Shown here: positions 18,464 through 28,580 of the stretch, piece by piece
Numbering within the stretch: position 1 is the first letter of the stretch
How the letters are laid out: each line of letters begins with the position of its first letter
DNA from: Nostoc sp. NMS2
GTDB taxonomy: Bacteria > Cyanobacteriota > Cyanobacteriia > Cyanobacteriales > Nostocaceae
Reading direction: 5' to 3'
Length of the DNA stretch: 64,000 nt
Assembly: GCF_017115105.1 (NCBI RefSeq)
Contig: NZ_JABXKH010000069.1
Span: 33,179-97,178 of the forward strand
Translations under genes and position numbers: made by a program
The notes under the pieces: generated by a model
Databases searched by the model: none
Told to the model about the DNA's origin: nothing
The model's input: the letters and a program-made list of their open reading frames with translations, nothing else

Positions 18464-18816
18464 TGGCAACCAAACAAGGTACGCCCAAAGTATTCCACAA
18501 AATGCACGTCAAAACTGGCGACACCGTACAAGTGATTGCTGGTAAAGACAAAGGGAAAATTGGTGAAATTATCCAGGCACTTCCCCAACTGAGTAAAGTC
18601 ATCGTCAAAGGTGTCAACATTAAAACCAAGCACGTCAAACCCCAGCAGGAAGGGGAATCAGGGCGGATTATGACCCAGGAATTCCCGATTCATAGCTCCA
18701 ACGTGATGCTTTATTCCACCAAGCAAAACGTTGCCAGTCGTGTTTGTTATACCTTTACCTCAGAAGGCAAAAAAGTCAGAAAACTCAAGAAAACTGGCGA
18801 AATTCTGGATAAATAA
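18463..18816 (+). CDS. rplX: 50S ribosomal protein L24
   Basis: 117 aa with a KOW motif ([19 protein letters not shown]). L24 is an assembly initiator that binds 23S rRNA near the 5' end. GGAGGTGCTT precedes the ATG, inside the end of rplN, so the two are translationally coupled. Confidence 0.95.
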   Translation: MATKQGTPKVFHKMHVKTGDTVQVIAGKDKGKIGEIIQALPQLSKVIVKGVNIKTKHVKPQQEGESGRIMTQEFPIHSSNVMLYSTKQNVASRVCYTFTSEGKKVRKLKKTGEILDK

Positions 18817-18825
18817 GAATTAGGT

Positions 18826-18886
18826 AACTTGAGATTTTAGATTTTAAATTAAATCCAAAATCCAAAATCTAAAATCCAAAATTAAA
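18826..18886. repeat. TTTTAGA/CCAAAAT fold-back (rplX-rplE)
   Basis: GAGATTTTAGATTTTAAATT is followed directly by AATCCAAAATCCAAAATCTA, forming a long AU-rich hairpin upstream of rplE. Confidence 0.7.
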
Positions 18887-18926
18887 GGTTCCCTGACCAA
18901 GCCCAGGGATATCAGGACAAAAAACT

Positions 18927-19475
18927 ATGGCGACAACAAGACTCAAAACCTTATATCAAGAGACAATCGTCCCCAAGCTGATTAATCAGTTTCAATATAC
19001 CAACGTTCATCAAGTACCGAAGTTGGTAAAGGTTACTATTAACCGAGGTTTGGGTGAGGCGGCTCAAAATGCGAAGTCGCTGGAAGCATCCATCAACGAA
19101 ATTGCGCTTGTTACTGGTCAAAAACCAGTAGTGACGCGGGCGAAAAAGGCGATCGCAGGCTTTAAGATTCGTCAAGGGATGCCCGTTGGGATCATGGTGA
19201 CACTCAGAGCCGAACGGATGTATGCCTTTTTCGACCGACTAGTTAGCCTCTCACTGCCCAGAATTCGAGATTTTCGCGGCGTTAGCCCTAAAAGCTTTGA
19301 CGGACGGGGTAACTATACTCTGGGTGTAAGAGAACAGCTAATTTTTCCAGAAGTCGAATACGACAGCGTTGATCAAGTGCGTGGGATGGATATTTCCATC
19401 ATCACCACAGCAAAAAACGACGAAGAGGGTCGCGCCTTACTTAAAGAATTAGGAATGCCCTTTCGCGATCAGTAA
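18927..19475 (+). CDS. rplE: 50S ribosomal protein L5
   Basis: 182 aa. L5 carries 5S rRNA in the central protuberance. [33 protein letters not shown] and [17 protein letters not shown] are diagnostic. rpsN (S14), which follows L5 in many bacteria, is not present; rpsH comes next. Confidence 0.96.
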   Translation: MATTRLKTLYQETIVPKLINQFQYTNVHQVPKLVKVTINRGLGEAAQNAKSLEASINEIALVTGQKPVVTRAKKAIAGFKIRQGMPVGIMVTLRAERMYAFFDRLVSLSLPRIRDFRGVSPKSFDGRGNYTLGVREQLIFPEVEYDSVDQVRGMDISIITTAKNDEEGRALLKELGMPFRDQ

Positions 19476-19495
19476 GTTCATCTATAGAGGGAACG

Positions 19496-19897
19496 ATGGC
19501 GGCTAACGACACAATTGCAGATATGCTGACGCGCATCCGCAATGCCAACCTGGCGCGGCATCAAACTACACAAGTGCCAGCTACAAAAATGACCCGCAGC
19601 ATTGCCAAAGTGCTACGGGAGGAAGGCTTTATTGCTGAAATCGCAGAAGCAGAAGAAGGGGTAAAACACAATCTGGTGATTTCCCTGAAATACAAGGGTA
19701 AAACCCGTCAGCCTCTAATCACCGCCTTAAAGCGAGTGAGTAAACCTGGCTTGCGTGTTTACTCGAATCGAAAAGAATTACCAAGAGTACTAGGCGGCAT
19801 TGGCATTGCCATTATTTCTACATCCAGTGGGATTATGACTGACCGCGAAGCGCGTCGTCAAAACTTGGGTGGCGAAGTGCTTTGTTACGTTTGGTAG
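19496..19897 (+). CDS. rpsH: 30S ribosomal protein S8
   Basis: 133 aa. S8 is a primary binder of the central domain of 16S rRNA and, in E. coli, an autogenous repressor of this operon. Diagnostic are [20 protein letters not shown] and the C-terminal [20 protein letters not shown]. Confidence 0.96.
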   Translation: MAANDTIADMLTRIRNANLARHQTTQVPATKMTRSIAKVLREEGFIAEIAEAEEGVKHNLVISLKYKGKTRQPLITALKRVSKPGLRVYSNRKELPRVLGGIGIAIISTSSGIMTDREARRQNLGGEVLCYVW

Positions 19898-20037
19898 TCA
19901 TTGGTCATTAGTCATTTGTCATTAGTCATTGGTCATTGGTCATTAGTCATTTGTTATTAGTGAAAGACAAAGGACAAAAGACAAAGGACAAGGGACAAAT
20001 AACAAAAGGCAAAGGGCAAATAACAAAGGACAAAAAG
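19898..20037. repeat. Heptamer fold-back spacer (rpsH-rplF)
   Basis: About 140 bases: many copies of GTCATTGGTCATTAGTC followed by GACAAAGGACAAAAGACAAA. One of the clearest members of the family; the arms could pair over about 60 nt with mismatches. Confidence 0.8.
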
Positions 20038-20039
20038 TA

Positions 20040-20588
20040 ATGTCTCGTATTGGTAAACGTCCAATTACTATTCCCGCCAAAGTTCAAGTGGCGATCAATG
20101 GTACAAATATTGTGGTGAAAGGCCCGAAAGGAGAACTTTCTCGCACTCTCAGAGATAATGTCTCACTCTCTCAAGAGGGAGAAATATTACACGTAAATCG
20201 TCGGGATGAAACTCGGACATCGAAGCAGCTGCACGGCTTGAGCCGCACTTTAGTTGCCAACATGGTTGAGGGAGTTTCCCAAGGTTTTCAACGCCGTTTG
20301 GAAATCCAAGGTGTTGGTTACAGGGCACAACTTCAAGGACGTAACCTAGTTTTAAACATGGGTTACAGCCATCAGGTGCAAATTGAACCACCAGAAGGAA
20401 TTCAGTTTGCTGTCGAAGGTACCACTAACGTCATTGTTAGCGGCTACGACAAAGAAATCGTAGGCAACACAGCCGCAAAAATTCGCGCCGTTCGTCCGCC
20501 AGAACCTTACAAAGGTAAAGGCATTCGCTATGCCGGTGAAGTGGTAAGACGTAAGGCTGGTAAGACTGGTAAGGGTGGTAAGAAGTAA
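20040..20588 (+). CDS. rplF: 50S ribosomal protein L6
   Basis: 182 aa. L6 lies near the factor-binding centre of the 50S subunit. [15 protein letters not shown] and the C-terminal [20 protein letters not shown] are diagnostic. The ATG immediately follows the repeat array, and no typical ribosome site is visible beyond GGACAAAAAGTA. Confidence 0.96.
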   Translation: MSRIGKRPITIPAKVQVAINGTNIVVKGPKGELSRTLRDNVSLSQEGEILHVNRRDETRTSKQLHGLSRTLVANMVEGVSQGFQRRLEIQGVGYRAQLQGRNLVLNMGYSHQVQIEPPEGIQFAVEGTTNVIVSGYDKEIVGNTAAKIRAVRPPEPYKGKGIRYAGEVVRRKAGKTGKGGKK

Positions 20589-20590
20589 AA

Positions 20591-20953
20591 ATGAAACTTA
20601 CTCGTAGAGAATCAAAAAACCGCCGTCATCGGCGGGTTCGTGGCAAAGTTGTTGGCTCCCCAGAACGTCCGCGTTTAGCGGTATTCCGTTCTAATGAGCA
20701 TATTTATGCCCAGGTAATTGATGATAGTCAGCATCAAACTATAGTGGCAGCATCGACTTTAGAACCAGATTTGAAATCTAGTTTAGCGTCAGGTGCAAAC
20801 CGCGACGCATCGGTACAAGTTGGTAAATTGATCGCAGTGCGATCGCTAGAAAAAGGCATCACCAAAGTAGTCTTTGATCGCGGTGGTAACTTATATCATG
20901 GTCGTGTCAAAGCCCTCGCTGATGCAGCCCGCGAAGCTGGTTTAGATTTCTAA
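20591..20953 (+). CDS. rplR: 50S ribosomal protein L18
   Basis: 120 aa. L18 binds 5S rRNA with L5. The basic N-terminus [20 protein letters not shown] and [19 protein letters not shown] are characteristic. It starts two bases after the rplF stop. Confidence 0.95.
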   Translation: MKLTRRESKNRRHRRVRGKVVGSPERPRLAVFRSNEHIYAQVIDDSQHQTIVAASTLEPDLKSSLASGANRDASVQVGKLIAVRSLEKGITKVVFDRGGNLYHGRVKALADAAREAGLDF

Positions 20954-21036
20954 ATTGTCCTTTGTCATTTGTCCTTTGTCCCTTGTATAAGAGCTAATGA
21001 CTAATGACTAATGACTAATGACTAATGACAAAAGAG
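20954..21036. repeat. Heptamer fold-back spacer (rplR-rpsE)
   Basis: Arm order is reversed in phase: TTGTCCTTTGTCATTTGTCC, then CTAATGACTAATGACTAATG. Arms are partly complementary. Confidence 0.7.
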
Positions 21037-21045
21037 GCATAAATT

Positions 21046-21573
21046 ATGGCAACAGAGCGTAAAAGTAGAACAAAGCGTGCCAAAAAAGAAGAGACTACTT
21101 GGCAAGAGCGGGTTATCCAGATCCGCCGCGTAAGTAAAGTGGTCAAAGGTGGTAAAAAACTCAGCTTTAGAGCGATCGTTGTCGTCGGTAACGAACGCGG
21201 TCAAGTTGGTGTCGGAGTAGGCAAAGCCTCAGATGTAATCGGTGCAGTCAAAAAAGGCGTAGCCGACGGCAAAAAACACCTGATTGATATCCCAATTACC
21301 AAATCCAACTCCATCCCACATCCTATTGATGGTGTCGGTGGCGGTGCAAAAGTGATTATGCGTCCAGCCTCACCTGGTACTGGGGTAATTGCTGGTGGTG
21401 CTGTGCGGACTGTGTTGGAATTGGCAGGAGTTCGTAACGTTTTAGCCAAGCAACTTGGTTCCAACAATCCGCTCAATAATGCTAGAGCCGCAGTCAATGC
21501 TTTATCTACATTGCGGACTCTTTCTGAAGTCGCCGAAGATCGCGGTATTCCTATTCAAAATCTCTACATCTAA
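21046..21573 (+). CDS. rpsE: 30S ribosomal protein S5
   Basis: 175 aa. S5 is at the mRNA entry and affects decoding fidelity. Seen in [20 protein letters not shown] and [20 protein letters not shown]. rpmD (L30), which follows S5 in many bacteria, is absent, as expected for cyanobacteria. Confidence 0.96.
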   Translation: MATERKSRTKRAKKEETTWQERVIQIRRVSKVVKGGKKLSFRAIVVVGNERGQVGVGVGKASDVIGAVKKGVADGKKHLIDIPITKSNSIPHPIDGVGGGAKVIMRPASPGTGVIAGGAVRTVLELAGVRNVLAKQLGSNNPLNNARAAVNALSTLRTLSEVAEDRGIPIQNLYI

Positions 21574-21668
21574 TTTAGTCATTGGTCAGTAGAGACGCGA
21601 TTAATCGCGTCTGTACAATGGTCAAATGACAAATGACAAATGACAAATGAGAAACGAAAAATGACAAC
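21574..21668. repeat. Heptamer fold-back with nested palindrome (rpsE-rplO)
   Basis: TTAGTCATTGGTCAGTAGAG leads into the palindromic module GACGCGATTAATCGCGTC, then complementary AAATGACAAATGACAAATGA repeats. Insertion point and orientation of the palindrome match the rpsS-rplV spacer. Confidence 0.78.
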
Positions 21669-21678
21669 TTGGTAACTT

Positions 21679-22122
21679 ATGAGACTCCATGATGTTAAGC
21701 CGCAAAAAGGCTCAAAGAAACGCAAGAAGCGTGTAGCCAGGGGTATTTCTGCTGGTCAAGGCGCTAGTGCTGGTCTAGGTATGCGGGGTCAAAAATCTCG
21801 CTCTGGTAGCGGTACTCGACCCGGTTTTGAAGGTGGTCAACAGCCATTGTACCGCCGCTTACCTAAGCTCAAGGGCTTTCCGATTGTTAATCAGAAGATT
21901 TACACTACGATTAATGTAGAGAAGCTAGCCTCCCTTCCCGCTAATACGGAAGTAACTTTGGCCTCCTTGAGAGCCGCAGGTATCCTGACTGCTGTCAAAG
22001 GGCCATTGAAAGTTTTAGGTAACGGGGAATTGAGTATTCCGCTCAAGGTACAAGCGGCAGCTTTCACAGGTTCAGCTAGGAGCAAAATTGAGGCAGCTGG
22101 AGGGAGTTGTGAAGTCTTATGA
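21679..22122 (+). CDS. rplO: 50S ribosomal protein L15
   Basis: 147 aa. L15 is a late-assembly 23S rRNA protein. The basic N-terminus [20 protein letters not shown], then [20 protein letters not shown] and the C-terminal [13 protein letters not shown] are typical. It lies directly before secY. Confidence 0.95.
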   Translation: MRLHDVKPQKGSKKRKKRVARGISAGQGASAGLGMRGQKSRSGSGTRPGFEGGQQPLYRRLPKLKGFPIVNQKIYTTINVEKLASLPANTEVTLASLRAAGILTAVKGPLKVLGNGELSIPLKVQAAAFTGSARSKIEAAGGSCEVL

Positions 22123-22196
22123 GTGAGCCAGAACAGCGCACTTAAATGCAAGCCAACTCGCTGTCAGCGCCTGGTTCACTATAAAGGTAGCACTCT

Positions 22197-23510
22197 ATGA
22201 TCAGTCGAGATAAAGCCCCAACGGCTCAAGAAACTTTTATGCAGATGGCACAAGCAGCTGGGCTGAGAGGTAGGCTGCTTGTAACTGTCGGTGTTTTAAT
22301 TTTGGTTCGCCTGGGCATCTTCTTACCCGTGCCAGGGATTGATAGAGATCGTTTTCACGAAGCCATTTCGGGCAATAATTCCATATTCGGCTTATTGGAT
22401 ATATTTTCCGGGCGAGGACTTTCGACTTTGGGCGTTTTTGCTTTAGGGATTTTACCCTTTATTAATGCGTCCATTATCATCCAATTGCTCACCGCGGCGA
22501 TTCCATCTTTAGAAAATTTACAGAAAAATGAAGGCGAAGCAGGTCGGCGGAAAATATCGCAAATTACCCGCTATGTCACTGTATGTTGGGCGATTCTCCA
22601 AAGTACAGCTTTTTCAGCATTATTCCTCCAGCAATTTGCCTTAAGTCCAGGGCCTATCTTTGTAGCTGAAACTGCGATCGCTCTGACTGCTGGTTCTATG
22701 TTTGTAATGTGGGCATCAGAACTCATTACAGAACGGGGAATTGGGAATGGTGCATCATTGTTGATTTTTGTCAACATTGTGGCTTCATTACCAAAAGCTT
22801 TAGGCGATACCATCGATTTGGTACAAGTCGGCGGTCGGGAAACAGTGGGTCGCGTCATCGTACTAATCTTAGTTTTCCTAGCAACCATTGTTGGTATTGT
22901 GGTTGTGCAAGAAGGAATGCGCCGCATCCCGATTATTTCGGCTCGTCGCCAAGTAGGTCGTCGAGTTTTGGCAGAGCAACGGAGCTTTTTACCCTTGCGG
23001 CTAAATCAAGGCGGCGTAATGCCAATTATCTTTGCCGCAGCCATCCTCAGTTTGCCACTGCTGATTGCAAATTTCGCCAAGAATGCTGAATTGGCAAATA
23101 TAATTAACACTTATTTGAGTCCAAGCGGTTCTGGCTCTTGGGTCTATGCCTTGGTTTACATGATTTCCATTATTTTCTTCAGCTATTTCTATTCTTCGCT
23201 GATTCTCAACCCGGTAGATGTAGCGCAGAATTTGAAGAAAATGGGTTCTAGTATTCCTGGCATTCGTCCCGGTAAAGCGACTAGTGAGTATATCGAGCGC
23301 GTGTCAAACCGACTCACCTTTTTGGGTGCGATCTTTTTAGGCTTGGTTGCGATTATCCCAACCGGTGTAGAAAGTGCTTTAGGAGTACCCACATTTAAGG
23401 GACTAGGTGCTACCTCTCTGTTAATTCTAGTGGGTGTGGCGATTGATACGGCAAGACAAATCCAAACTTACGTAATCTCTCAGCGCTATGAAGGAATGGT
23501 GAAACAATAG
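22197..23510 (+). CDS. secY: Protein translocase subunit SecY
   Basis: 437 aa, ten predicted membrane helices. The channel-forming subunit of the Sec translocon in plasma and thylakoid membranes. Seen are [30 protein letters not shown] with the plug region, and the cytosolic loop [13 protein letters not shown]. SecG is encoded at 36376 in this window. Its last base is shared with the adk start. Confidence 0.96.
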   Translation: MISRDKAPTAQETFMQMAQAAGLRGRLLVTVGVLILVRLGIFLPVPGIDRDRFHEAISGNNSIFGLLDIFSGRGLSTLGVFALGILPFINASIIIQLLTAAIPSLENLQKNEGEAGRRKISQITRYVTVCWAILQSTAFSALFLQQFALSPGPIFVAETAIALTAGSMFVMWASELITERGIGNGASLLIFVNIVASLPKALGDTIDLVQVGGRETVGRVIVLILVFLATIVGIVVVQEGMRRIPIISARRQVGRRVLAEQRSFLPLRLNQGGVMPIIFAAAILSLPLLIANFAKNAELANIINTYLSPSGSGSWVYALVYMISIIFFSYFYSSLILNPVDVAQNLKKMGSSIPGIRPGKATSEYIERVSNRLTFLGAIFLGLVAIIPTGVESALGVPTFKGLGATSLLILVGVAIDTARQIQTYVISQRYEGMVKQ

Positions 23511-24061
23511 TGACGCGACTAATCTTCTTGGGGCCACCTGGTGCTGGTAAAGGAACACAAGCTCAAGCATTGGCGGAACACTTAAATATTCCTCATATTT
23601 CTACTGGGGAAATATTAAGACAAGCCATGAAAGAGCAAACTCCTTTGGGAATCAAGGCTCAAAACTATGTAAATAGCGGCGAGTTAGTCCCCGACCAGCT
23701 AGTACAGGACTTGGTACAGGAGCGCCTCAACCAACCAGATGCAGAAAATGGTTGGATTCTTGATGGTTTTCCCCGCAAAGTGACGCAAGCGGCTTTTCTA
23801 GAAGAATTGCTGGAAACAATACATCAGAGTGGTGAAAGGGTAGTTAATCTAGATGCACCAGATGATGTTGTGGTAGAACGTTTGCTAGCTAGAGGGCGAA
23901 AAGATGATACCGAAGAGGTGATTCGTCGGCGGTTACAAGTGTACCGCGATGAAACTGCACCTTTAATTGATTATTATCGCGATCGCCAAAAACTTTTAAC
24001 AGTCAATGGCAATCAGTCCCAAGAAGAAGTCACTAGTGAACTGCAAAAGGTAATCGCTTGA
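23510..24061 (+). CDS. adk: Adenylate kinase
   Basis: 183 aa, short-lid type. Catalyses ATP + AMP to 2 ADP. Contains the P-loop [12 protein letters not shown], the AMP-binding [10 protein letters not shown] and [10 protein letters not shown], and a short lid around [16 protein letters not shown] without zinc cysteines. It starts with GTG at 23510, overlapping the secY stop by one base. The usual neighbour map (methionine aminopeptidase) is missing between it and infA. Confidence 0.95.
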   Translation: MTRLIFLGPPGAGKGTQAQALAEHLNIPHISTGEILRQAMKEQTPLGIKAQNYVNSGELVPDQLVQDLVQERLNQPDAENGWILDGFPRKVTQAAFLEELLETIHQSGERVVNLDAPDDVVVERLLARGRKDDTEEVIRRRLQVYRDETAPLIDYYRDRQKLLTVNGNQSQEEVTSELQKVIA

Positions 24062-24376
24062 GGATGAGGGGGATGTGGTTCGACTTCGCTCACCAACCGG
24101 GGGATGAGGGAGATGAGGGAGTAGGGAAGGAACTAGAGTAAGTTTTTTCACAATGCGCCATACGCCATGCCCAATACCCACTTGCCCTGAGCGAAGCCGT
24201 TCGCGTAGCGTCTCGCAGAGAAGGGATACCCAATACCCAATGCCCCTCTACTAAGAAACAGATCAATTTTAGCTAAGATATATTAATAAACTGTTGATAT
24301 ATTTCTTAAAATGTGTTCTCTTGCAGATGAAGTGCTGCAACTGAACACGAAATTGTTGAGTTGAGGAAAAAACAAA
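24062..24376. repeat. Repeat-filled spacer adk-infA
   Basis: A GGGATGAGG-type low-complexity array is interrupted by the module GTTCGACTTCGCTCACCAAC near 24078. It is followed by CCCAATACCC-type repeats and by GTTCGCGTAGCGTCTCGCAG near 24200, a module that recurs near 62741. The last 90 bases before infA are AT-rich and could hold a promoter. Confidence 0.6.
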
Positions 24377-24601
24377 TTGTCTAAGCAAGATTTGATTGAA
24401 ATGGAAGGCACGGTTACAGAGTCCTTGCCCAATGCGATGTTTCGCGTTGACTTGGACAATGGATTTAACGTGCTAGCTCACATTTCCGGCAAGATTCGCC
24501 GCAACTATATCAAGATTTTGCCCGGCGATCGCGTCAAGGTGGAGTTAACTCCTTACGACTTGAGCAAAGGCAGAATTACCTATCGACTACGAAAGAAGTA
24601 A
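24377..24601 (+). CDS. infA: Translation initiation factor IF-1
   Basis: 74 aa, S1/OB-fold. IF-1 binds the 30S A site during initiation. The family N-terminus [14 protein letters not shown] is preserved only if the TTG at 24377 is the start; TTGAGG lies about ten bases upstream. The next ATG (24401) would remove the first strand, so the rare TTG start is favoured, and it could lower expression. Confidence 0.93.
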   Translation: MSKQDLIEMEGTVTESLPNAMFRVDLDNGFNVLAHISGKIRRNYIKILPGDRVKVELTPYDLSKGRITYRLRKK

Positions 24602-24724
24602 CTATATGTAGATGTAGAGAATTTTACCATAAAACGATTCTTTTGACTGTTTGCTAGTCAAATTAGTGGATTGTTTCCCCTAAAAATGCTATGATTTAAT
24701 ATTTGGAGTCAAAAAATAAAAGGC

Positions 24725-24838
24725 ATGAAAGTTAGAGCCTCAGTCAAGAAAATCTGTGAAAAGTGTAGCGTGATCAAACGTCGTGGTCGCGTCATGGTGA
24801 TCTGCGTGAACCCCAAGCACAAGCAACGTCAAGGATAA
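24725..24838 (+). CDS. rpmJ: 50S ribosomal protein L36
   Basis: 37 aa ([20 protein letters not shown] then [17 protein letters not shown]). The zinc ligands Cys11, Cys14, Cys27 and His32 are all present, so this is the zinc-binding form. AAAGGC precedes the ATG. L36 sits at the base of the 50S stalk region. Position between infA and rpsM is the standard one. Confidence 0.95.
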   Translation: MKVRASVKKICEKCSVIKRRGRVMVICVNPKHKQRQG

Positions 24839-24893
24839 CGCTCTTACAAACAGAGCCAGTTGTAGGACGCATATCATCATTAAAAACGAAAAG

Positions 24894-24916
24894 ACGCGAT
24901 TAATCACGTTTTTCCA
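24894..24916 (+). terminator. Weak hairpin after rpmJ
   Basis: A short form of the GACGCGATTAATCACGT palindrome followed by TTTTT. Could attenuate transcription between rpmJ and rpsM; it belongs to the palindromic repeat family found in other spacers. Confidence 0.4.
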
Positions 24917-24954
24917 ACCAACAGTAATTGCGAAAACAATAGGGAGAGTTCATT

Positions 24955-25335
24955 GTGGCACGGATTGCCGGAGTAGACCTTCCACGCGATAAGCGCGTTG
25001 AAATCGGTCTAACTTATATCTACGGAATTGGTTTATCACGCGCTCAAGAAATTATAGCGGCTACTGGTGTCAACCCAGACACCCGCGTTAAGGACCTAAG
25101 TGATGCTGATGTAACAGCCCTACGAGGGGAAATAGAAAGCAACTATCAAGTTGAAGGCGACTTGCGGCGCTTGGAGTCTTTGAACATCAAGCGCTTAGTT
25201 GACATTGGTACTTACAGAGGTCGTCGTCATCGGATGGGCTTGCCAGTCAGAGGACAAAGAACTCGCACCAATGCTAGAACCCGTCGAGGCAGAAGGCAGA
25301 CAGTAGCTGGTAAGAAGAAGGCTCCAGGGAAATAA
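24955..25335 (+). CDS. rpsM: 30S ribosomal protein S13
   Basis: 126 aa, GTG start at 24955 with GGGAGAGTTCATT upstream. S13 contacts the P-site tRNA and S19. [20 protein letters not shown] and [20 protein letters not shown] are diagnostic. Confidence 0.96.
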   Translation: MARIAGVDLPRDKRVEIGLTYIYGIGLSRAQEIIAATGVNPDTRVKDLSDADVTALRGEIESNYQVEGDLRRLESLNIKRLVDIGTYRGRRHRMGLPVRGQRTRTNARTRRGRRQTVAGKKKAPGK

Positions 25336-25389
25336 ATTTTCAACGCTTGCTAATCACAGCAAGTTTTACCTTAAATCAACTAAACAAGT

Positions 25390-25785
25390 ATGGCGAGACA
25401 ACCAACTAAAAAATCCGGGAGCAAGAAGCAGAAACGGAATGTACCCAGTGGGATGGCCTACATCCAGTCTACTTTCAACAATAGCATTGTCACCATTACC
25501 GATCAAAATGGAGATGTCATCTCCTGGGCTAGTGCTGGTTCTAGCGGTTTTAAGGGAGCAAAAAAGGGAACTCCCTTTGCAGCGCAAACTGCTGCCGAAA
25601 GTGCAGCCCGTAGAGCCATCGATCAGGGAATGCGCCAAATAGAGGTAATGGTCAGTGGGCCAGGAGCAGGTAGAGAAACCGCTATCCGGGCACTTCAAGG
25701 AGCAGGACTGGAAATTACACTCATTCGGGATATTACTCCGATTCCTCACAATGGTTGTCGTCCACCCAAGCGCCGCCGAGTTTAA
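25390..25785 (+). CDS. rpsK: 30S ribosomal protein S11
   Basis: 131 aa. S11 is on the 30S platform near the E site. [20 protein letters not shown] and [16 protein letters not shown] at the C-terminus are diagnostic. Confidence 0.96.
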
Positions 25786-26112
25786 ATACCAAGACTTGGG
25801 CATTGAGTAAGAGAAGCTACAACCAAAGAAAGTAAAGTTACTTACAATGACCGCTTGGGCGGATAACGTGCAAACTGTCATTGGGTGAAAACTTGGGCGA
25901 CCAAAAGCAAATCAGATTTTCCTGTAGGGAAAGCTGTTAAACTTCGGGAACCCAAAATATTATTAGCGCCTGAAAGCTCAATAGGAACGTCAAACTATAC
26001 CGTAATTTCATACTAGTAGTTTGATAGACCTATAACCTACAGGACATAAAGTCAATTCGGGAGGCAATTGATTTGTCTGCTAGCAGCACCTTAGAAAAAG
26101 GGAGGCTCATCC
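25786..26112. other. Spacer rpsK-rpoA
   Basis: 327 bases without a gene. Small hairpins are visible (ACCGCTTGGGCGGAT near 25850; TTTCCTGTAGGGAAA near 25918), and AGGGAGG precedes the rpoA start. It may hold an internal promoter or control element; nothing decisive is seen. Confidence 0.45.
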
Positions 26113-27060
26113 GTGGCGCAGTTTCAGATTGAATGTGTAGAGTCGAATACTGAAGAAAGTCGGAACCATTACAGTAAATTTGTTCTGGAACCTCTAGAAC
26201 GCGGTCAAGGAACAACAGTTGGCAACGCACTACGGCGGGTTTTACTGTCTAACCTAGAAGGTACAGCAGTGACAGCAGTGCGGATTGCAGGTGTTTCACA
26301 CGAGTTTGCCACAGTTCCGGGCGTGCGGGAAGATGTGCTGGAAATCCTCATGAAAATGAAGGAAGTTATCCTAAAAAACTATTCCTCGCAGCCTCAGATT
26401 GGTAGATTACTTGTTAGCGGACCAGCAACAATTACTGCGGCACATTTTGATTTACCTAGTGAAGTAGAAGTTATCGATCCGACTCAGTATGTTGCCACCA
26501 TCGCTGAGGGTGGAAAGCTGGAAATGGAATTTCGGATCGAGAAAGGCAAAGGCTATCGCACCGTAGAGCGAGGACGTGAGGAAGCCACATCTTTGGACTT
26601 TCTTCAAATCGACTCAATATTTATGCCGGTGCGAAAAGTCAACTATAGTGTTGAAGAATCTCGTGGGGAAGGCTTGATTCCAAAAGACCGACTACTGTTG
26701 GAAGTTTGGACAAATGGCAGTATTTCTCCTCAAGAAGCACTATCTTCGGCTGCTGGGATCTTGGTAGATTTATTCAACCCGTTGAAAGATATCTCCCTGG
26801 AACCAACAGACACAGGTTCAGATATTCCAGACGATCCAACTGCCCAGATACCCATCGAAGAGTTGCAACTTTCTGTGCGGGCATATAACTGTCTCAAACG
26901 GGCACAAGTTAACTCTGTGGCAGATTTGTTGGATTATACCCAAGAAGACCTCTTAGAAATTAAGAACTTTGGGCAGAAGTCAGCAGAAGAAGTCGTGGAA
27001 GCTTTGCAGCGACGCTTGGGCATCACCCTGCCAATGGAAAGAGGCTCGAAACACCCTTAA
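26113..27060 (+). CDS. rpoA: RNA polymerase alpha subunit
   Basis: 315 aa, GTG start at 26113 after AGGGAGGCTCATCC. The alpha dimer scaffolds RNA polymerase assembly. The N-terminal domain has LEPLERGQGTTVGNALRRVL, and the C-terminal domain, which contacts UP elements and activators, has RAYNCLKRAQVNSVADLL and EEDLLEIKNFG-like DLLEIKNFGQKSAEEV. Complete. Confidence 0.97.
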   Translation: MAQFQIECVESNTEESRNHYSKFVLEPLERGQGTTVGNALRRVLLSNLEGTAVTAVRIAGVSHEFATVPGVREDVLEILMKMKEVILKNYSSQPQIGRLLVSGPATITAAHFDLPSEVEVIDPTQYVATIAEGGKLEMEFRIEKGKGYRTVERGREEATSLDFLQIDSIFMPVRKVNYSVEESRGEGLIPKDRLLLEVWTNGSISPQEALSSAAGILVDLFNPLKDISLEPTDTGSDIPDDPTAQIPIEELQLSVRAYNCLKRAQVNSVADLLDYTQEDLLEIKNFGQKSAEEVVEALQRRLGITLPMERGSKHP

Positions 27061-27091
27061 GAAAAACCTTCATAATTCATAGTGCATAATT

Positions 27092-27442
27092 ATGCGTCAC
27101 CGTTGTCGCGTCAAAAAACTCAGTAAGCCAGCCGATCAACGCCGTGCTTTATTGCGATCGCTCGCCACCGAGTTGATCCGTCATGGTAAGATCACCACCA
27201 CTTTAATTAGAGCGAAAGTTCTCCGAAGTGAAGTGGAAAAAATGATTACTCTAGCCAAAAATGGCTCCTTGTCAGCACGTCGGGAAGCCCTTGGCTATAT
27301 CTTCGACAAACAACTGGTTCACGCTCTATTTGAGCAAGCTCCAACTCGATATGGCGATCGCCAGGGCGGTTATACCCGCATCATGCGTACCGTACCGCGT
27401 CGGGGTGATAATGCAAAAATGGCCATAATCGAATTGGTTTAA
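27092..27442 (+). CDS. rplQ: 50S ribosomal protein L17
   Basis: 116 aa. L17 is at the back of the exit-tunnel rim. [36 protein letters not shown] and [20 protein letters not shown] are diagnostic. Follows rpoA as in most bacteria. Confidence 0.96.
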   Translation: MRHRCRVKKLSKPADQRRALLRSLATELIRHGKITTTLIRAKVLRSEVEKMITLAKNGSLSARREALGYIFDKQLVHALFEQAPTRYGDRQGGYTRIMRTVPRRGDNAKMAIIELV

Positions 27443-27576
27443 GTCATTAGTTATTGGTCATTAGTCATTGGTCATTGGTCACTTGTACTGAGCGACTTGT
27501 GCCGAGCGAAGCCGAGGTAAGTCGAAGTATTAGTGAATAACAAAGGACAAATGACAAATGACAAAGGACAAAATCT
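27443..27576. repeat. Heptamer fold-back with nested module (rplQ-truA)
   Basis: AGTCATTAGTTATTGGTCAT repeats, then an inserted ACTTGTACTGAGCGACTTGT and GCCGAGCGAAGCCGAGG module, then complementary AACAAAGGACAAATGACAAA repeats reaching into the truA start region. Confidence 0.75.
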
Positions 27577-27578
27577 GT

Positions 27579-28427
27579 ATGTTAGAAAGCCACCAGCCTA
27601 CACAAACTCATCGAGTAGCCTTGGTAATCCAATACCAGGGCACTCATTTTCATGGCTGGCAACGGCAAAAAAAACAACGGACAGTCCAAGAAGAGATCGA
27701 AATAGCGATCGCTACTATTCTTGGGTATCATGTAACACTACATGGTGCTGGGCGAACCGATTCGGGAGTTCATGCTGCTGCTCAAGTAGCCCATTTTGAA
27801 GCAACAGGTTTAATTCCGCCTCACAAGTGGGCAACAATCCTCAACAGCTATCTGCCGCCAGATATATTAATCAGGGCTTCAGCTAGTGTAGATAACCGTT
27901 GGCACGCTCGCTTTAGTGCAGCCTATCGACGATATCGCTACACAATATACACTGAAGATCGGCTTAACTTGTTTGTGAGAGCCTTCAGTTGGCATTATTA
28001 TTATGCACCACTGGATGAATCCTTAATCCAAGCTGCCCTGAAACCTCTCTTAGGAAAGCATCACTTAGCTGCTTTTCAGCGCGCAGGCTCAAAGCGATCG
28101 CATTCCTGGGTAGAGGTGCAAGCAGCAGAGTGTCGTCGCAGTGGGCCATTTATCCATATTGAAATACAGGCAGATGGATTTTTGTATGGCATGGTACGGC
28201 TGTTGGTAGGGATGTTGGTACAGGTAGGTTCTGGACAACGGACACTTTCTAGCTTCACCGAACTCTGGAAAGAACAACGCCGGGAAGAAGTGAAACACGC
28301 CGCTCCGCCTCAAGGCTTGTGCTTGTTGCGAGTCGGCTATCCAGATTTTCCCTTTTCAAAAGAGATTTGGTACGACACCTTGCCAAAGTTCGTCACTAGT
28401 CAAGAGTCATTAGTCATTGGTCATTAG
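27579..28427 (+). CDS. truA: tRNA pseudouridine(38-40) synthase
   Basis: About 282 aa from the ATG at 27579 (MLESHQPTQTHRVALVIQYQ). An upstream in-frame ATG at 27558 lies in the repeat array and adds only seven repeat-coded residues. TruA makes pseudouridine in the anticodon stem-loop. The catalytic Asp lies in the GAGRTDSGVHA motif. The C-terminus reads into the next heptamer array: the last residues SLVIGH come from AGTCATTAGTCATTGGTCAT, so the original stop may have been lost to the repeat. Confidence 0.93.
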   Translation: MLESHQPTQTHRVALVIQYQGTHFHGWQRQKKQRTVQEEIEIAIATILGYHVTLHGAGRTDSGVHAAAQVAHFEATGLIPPHKWATILNSYLPPDILIRASASVDNRWHARFSAAYRRYRYTIYTEDRLNLFVRAFSWHYYYAPLDESLIQAALKPLLGKHHLAAFQRAGSKRSHSWVEVQAAECRRSGPFIHIEIQADGFLYGMVRLLVGMLVQVGSGQRTLSSFTELWKEQRREEVKHAAPPQGLCLLRVGYPDFPFSKEIWYDTLPKFVTSQESLVIGH

Positions 28428-28580
28428 TCATTAGTCATTGGTCATTAGTCATTGGTCATTAGTGAATAACTAAGGACAACTGACAAAGGGCAAAGGGCAA
28501 AGGGCAAATAACAAATGACAAAAGACAAACGACTAATGACAAATTAAAAATGACAAAGGACAAATGACAAATGACAACAG
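28400..28580. repeat. Long heptamer fold-back spacer (truA-rplM)
   Basis: About 180 bases of GTCATTGGTCATTAGTC repeats turning into GACAAAGGGCAAAGGGCAAA and AATGACAAATGACAA. It overlaps the truA 3' end and supplies the rplM start codon (ATGACAACAG). Confidence 0.8.
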
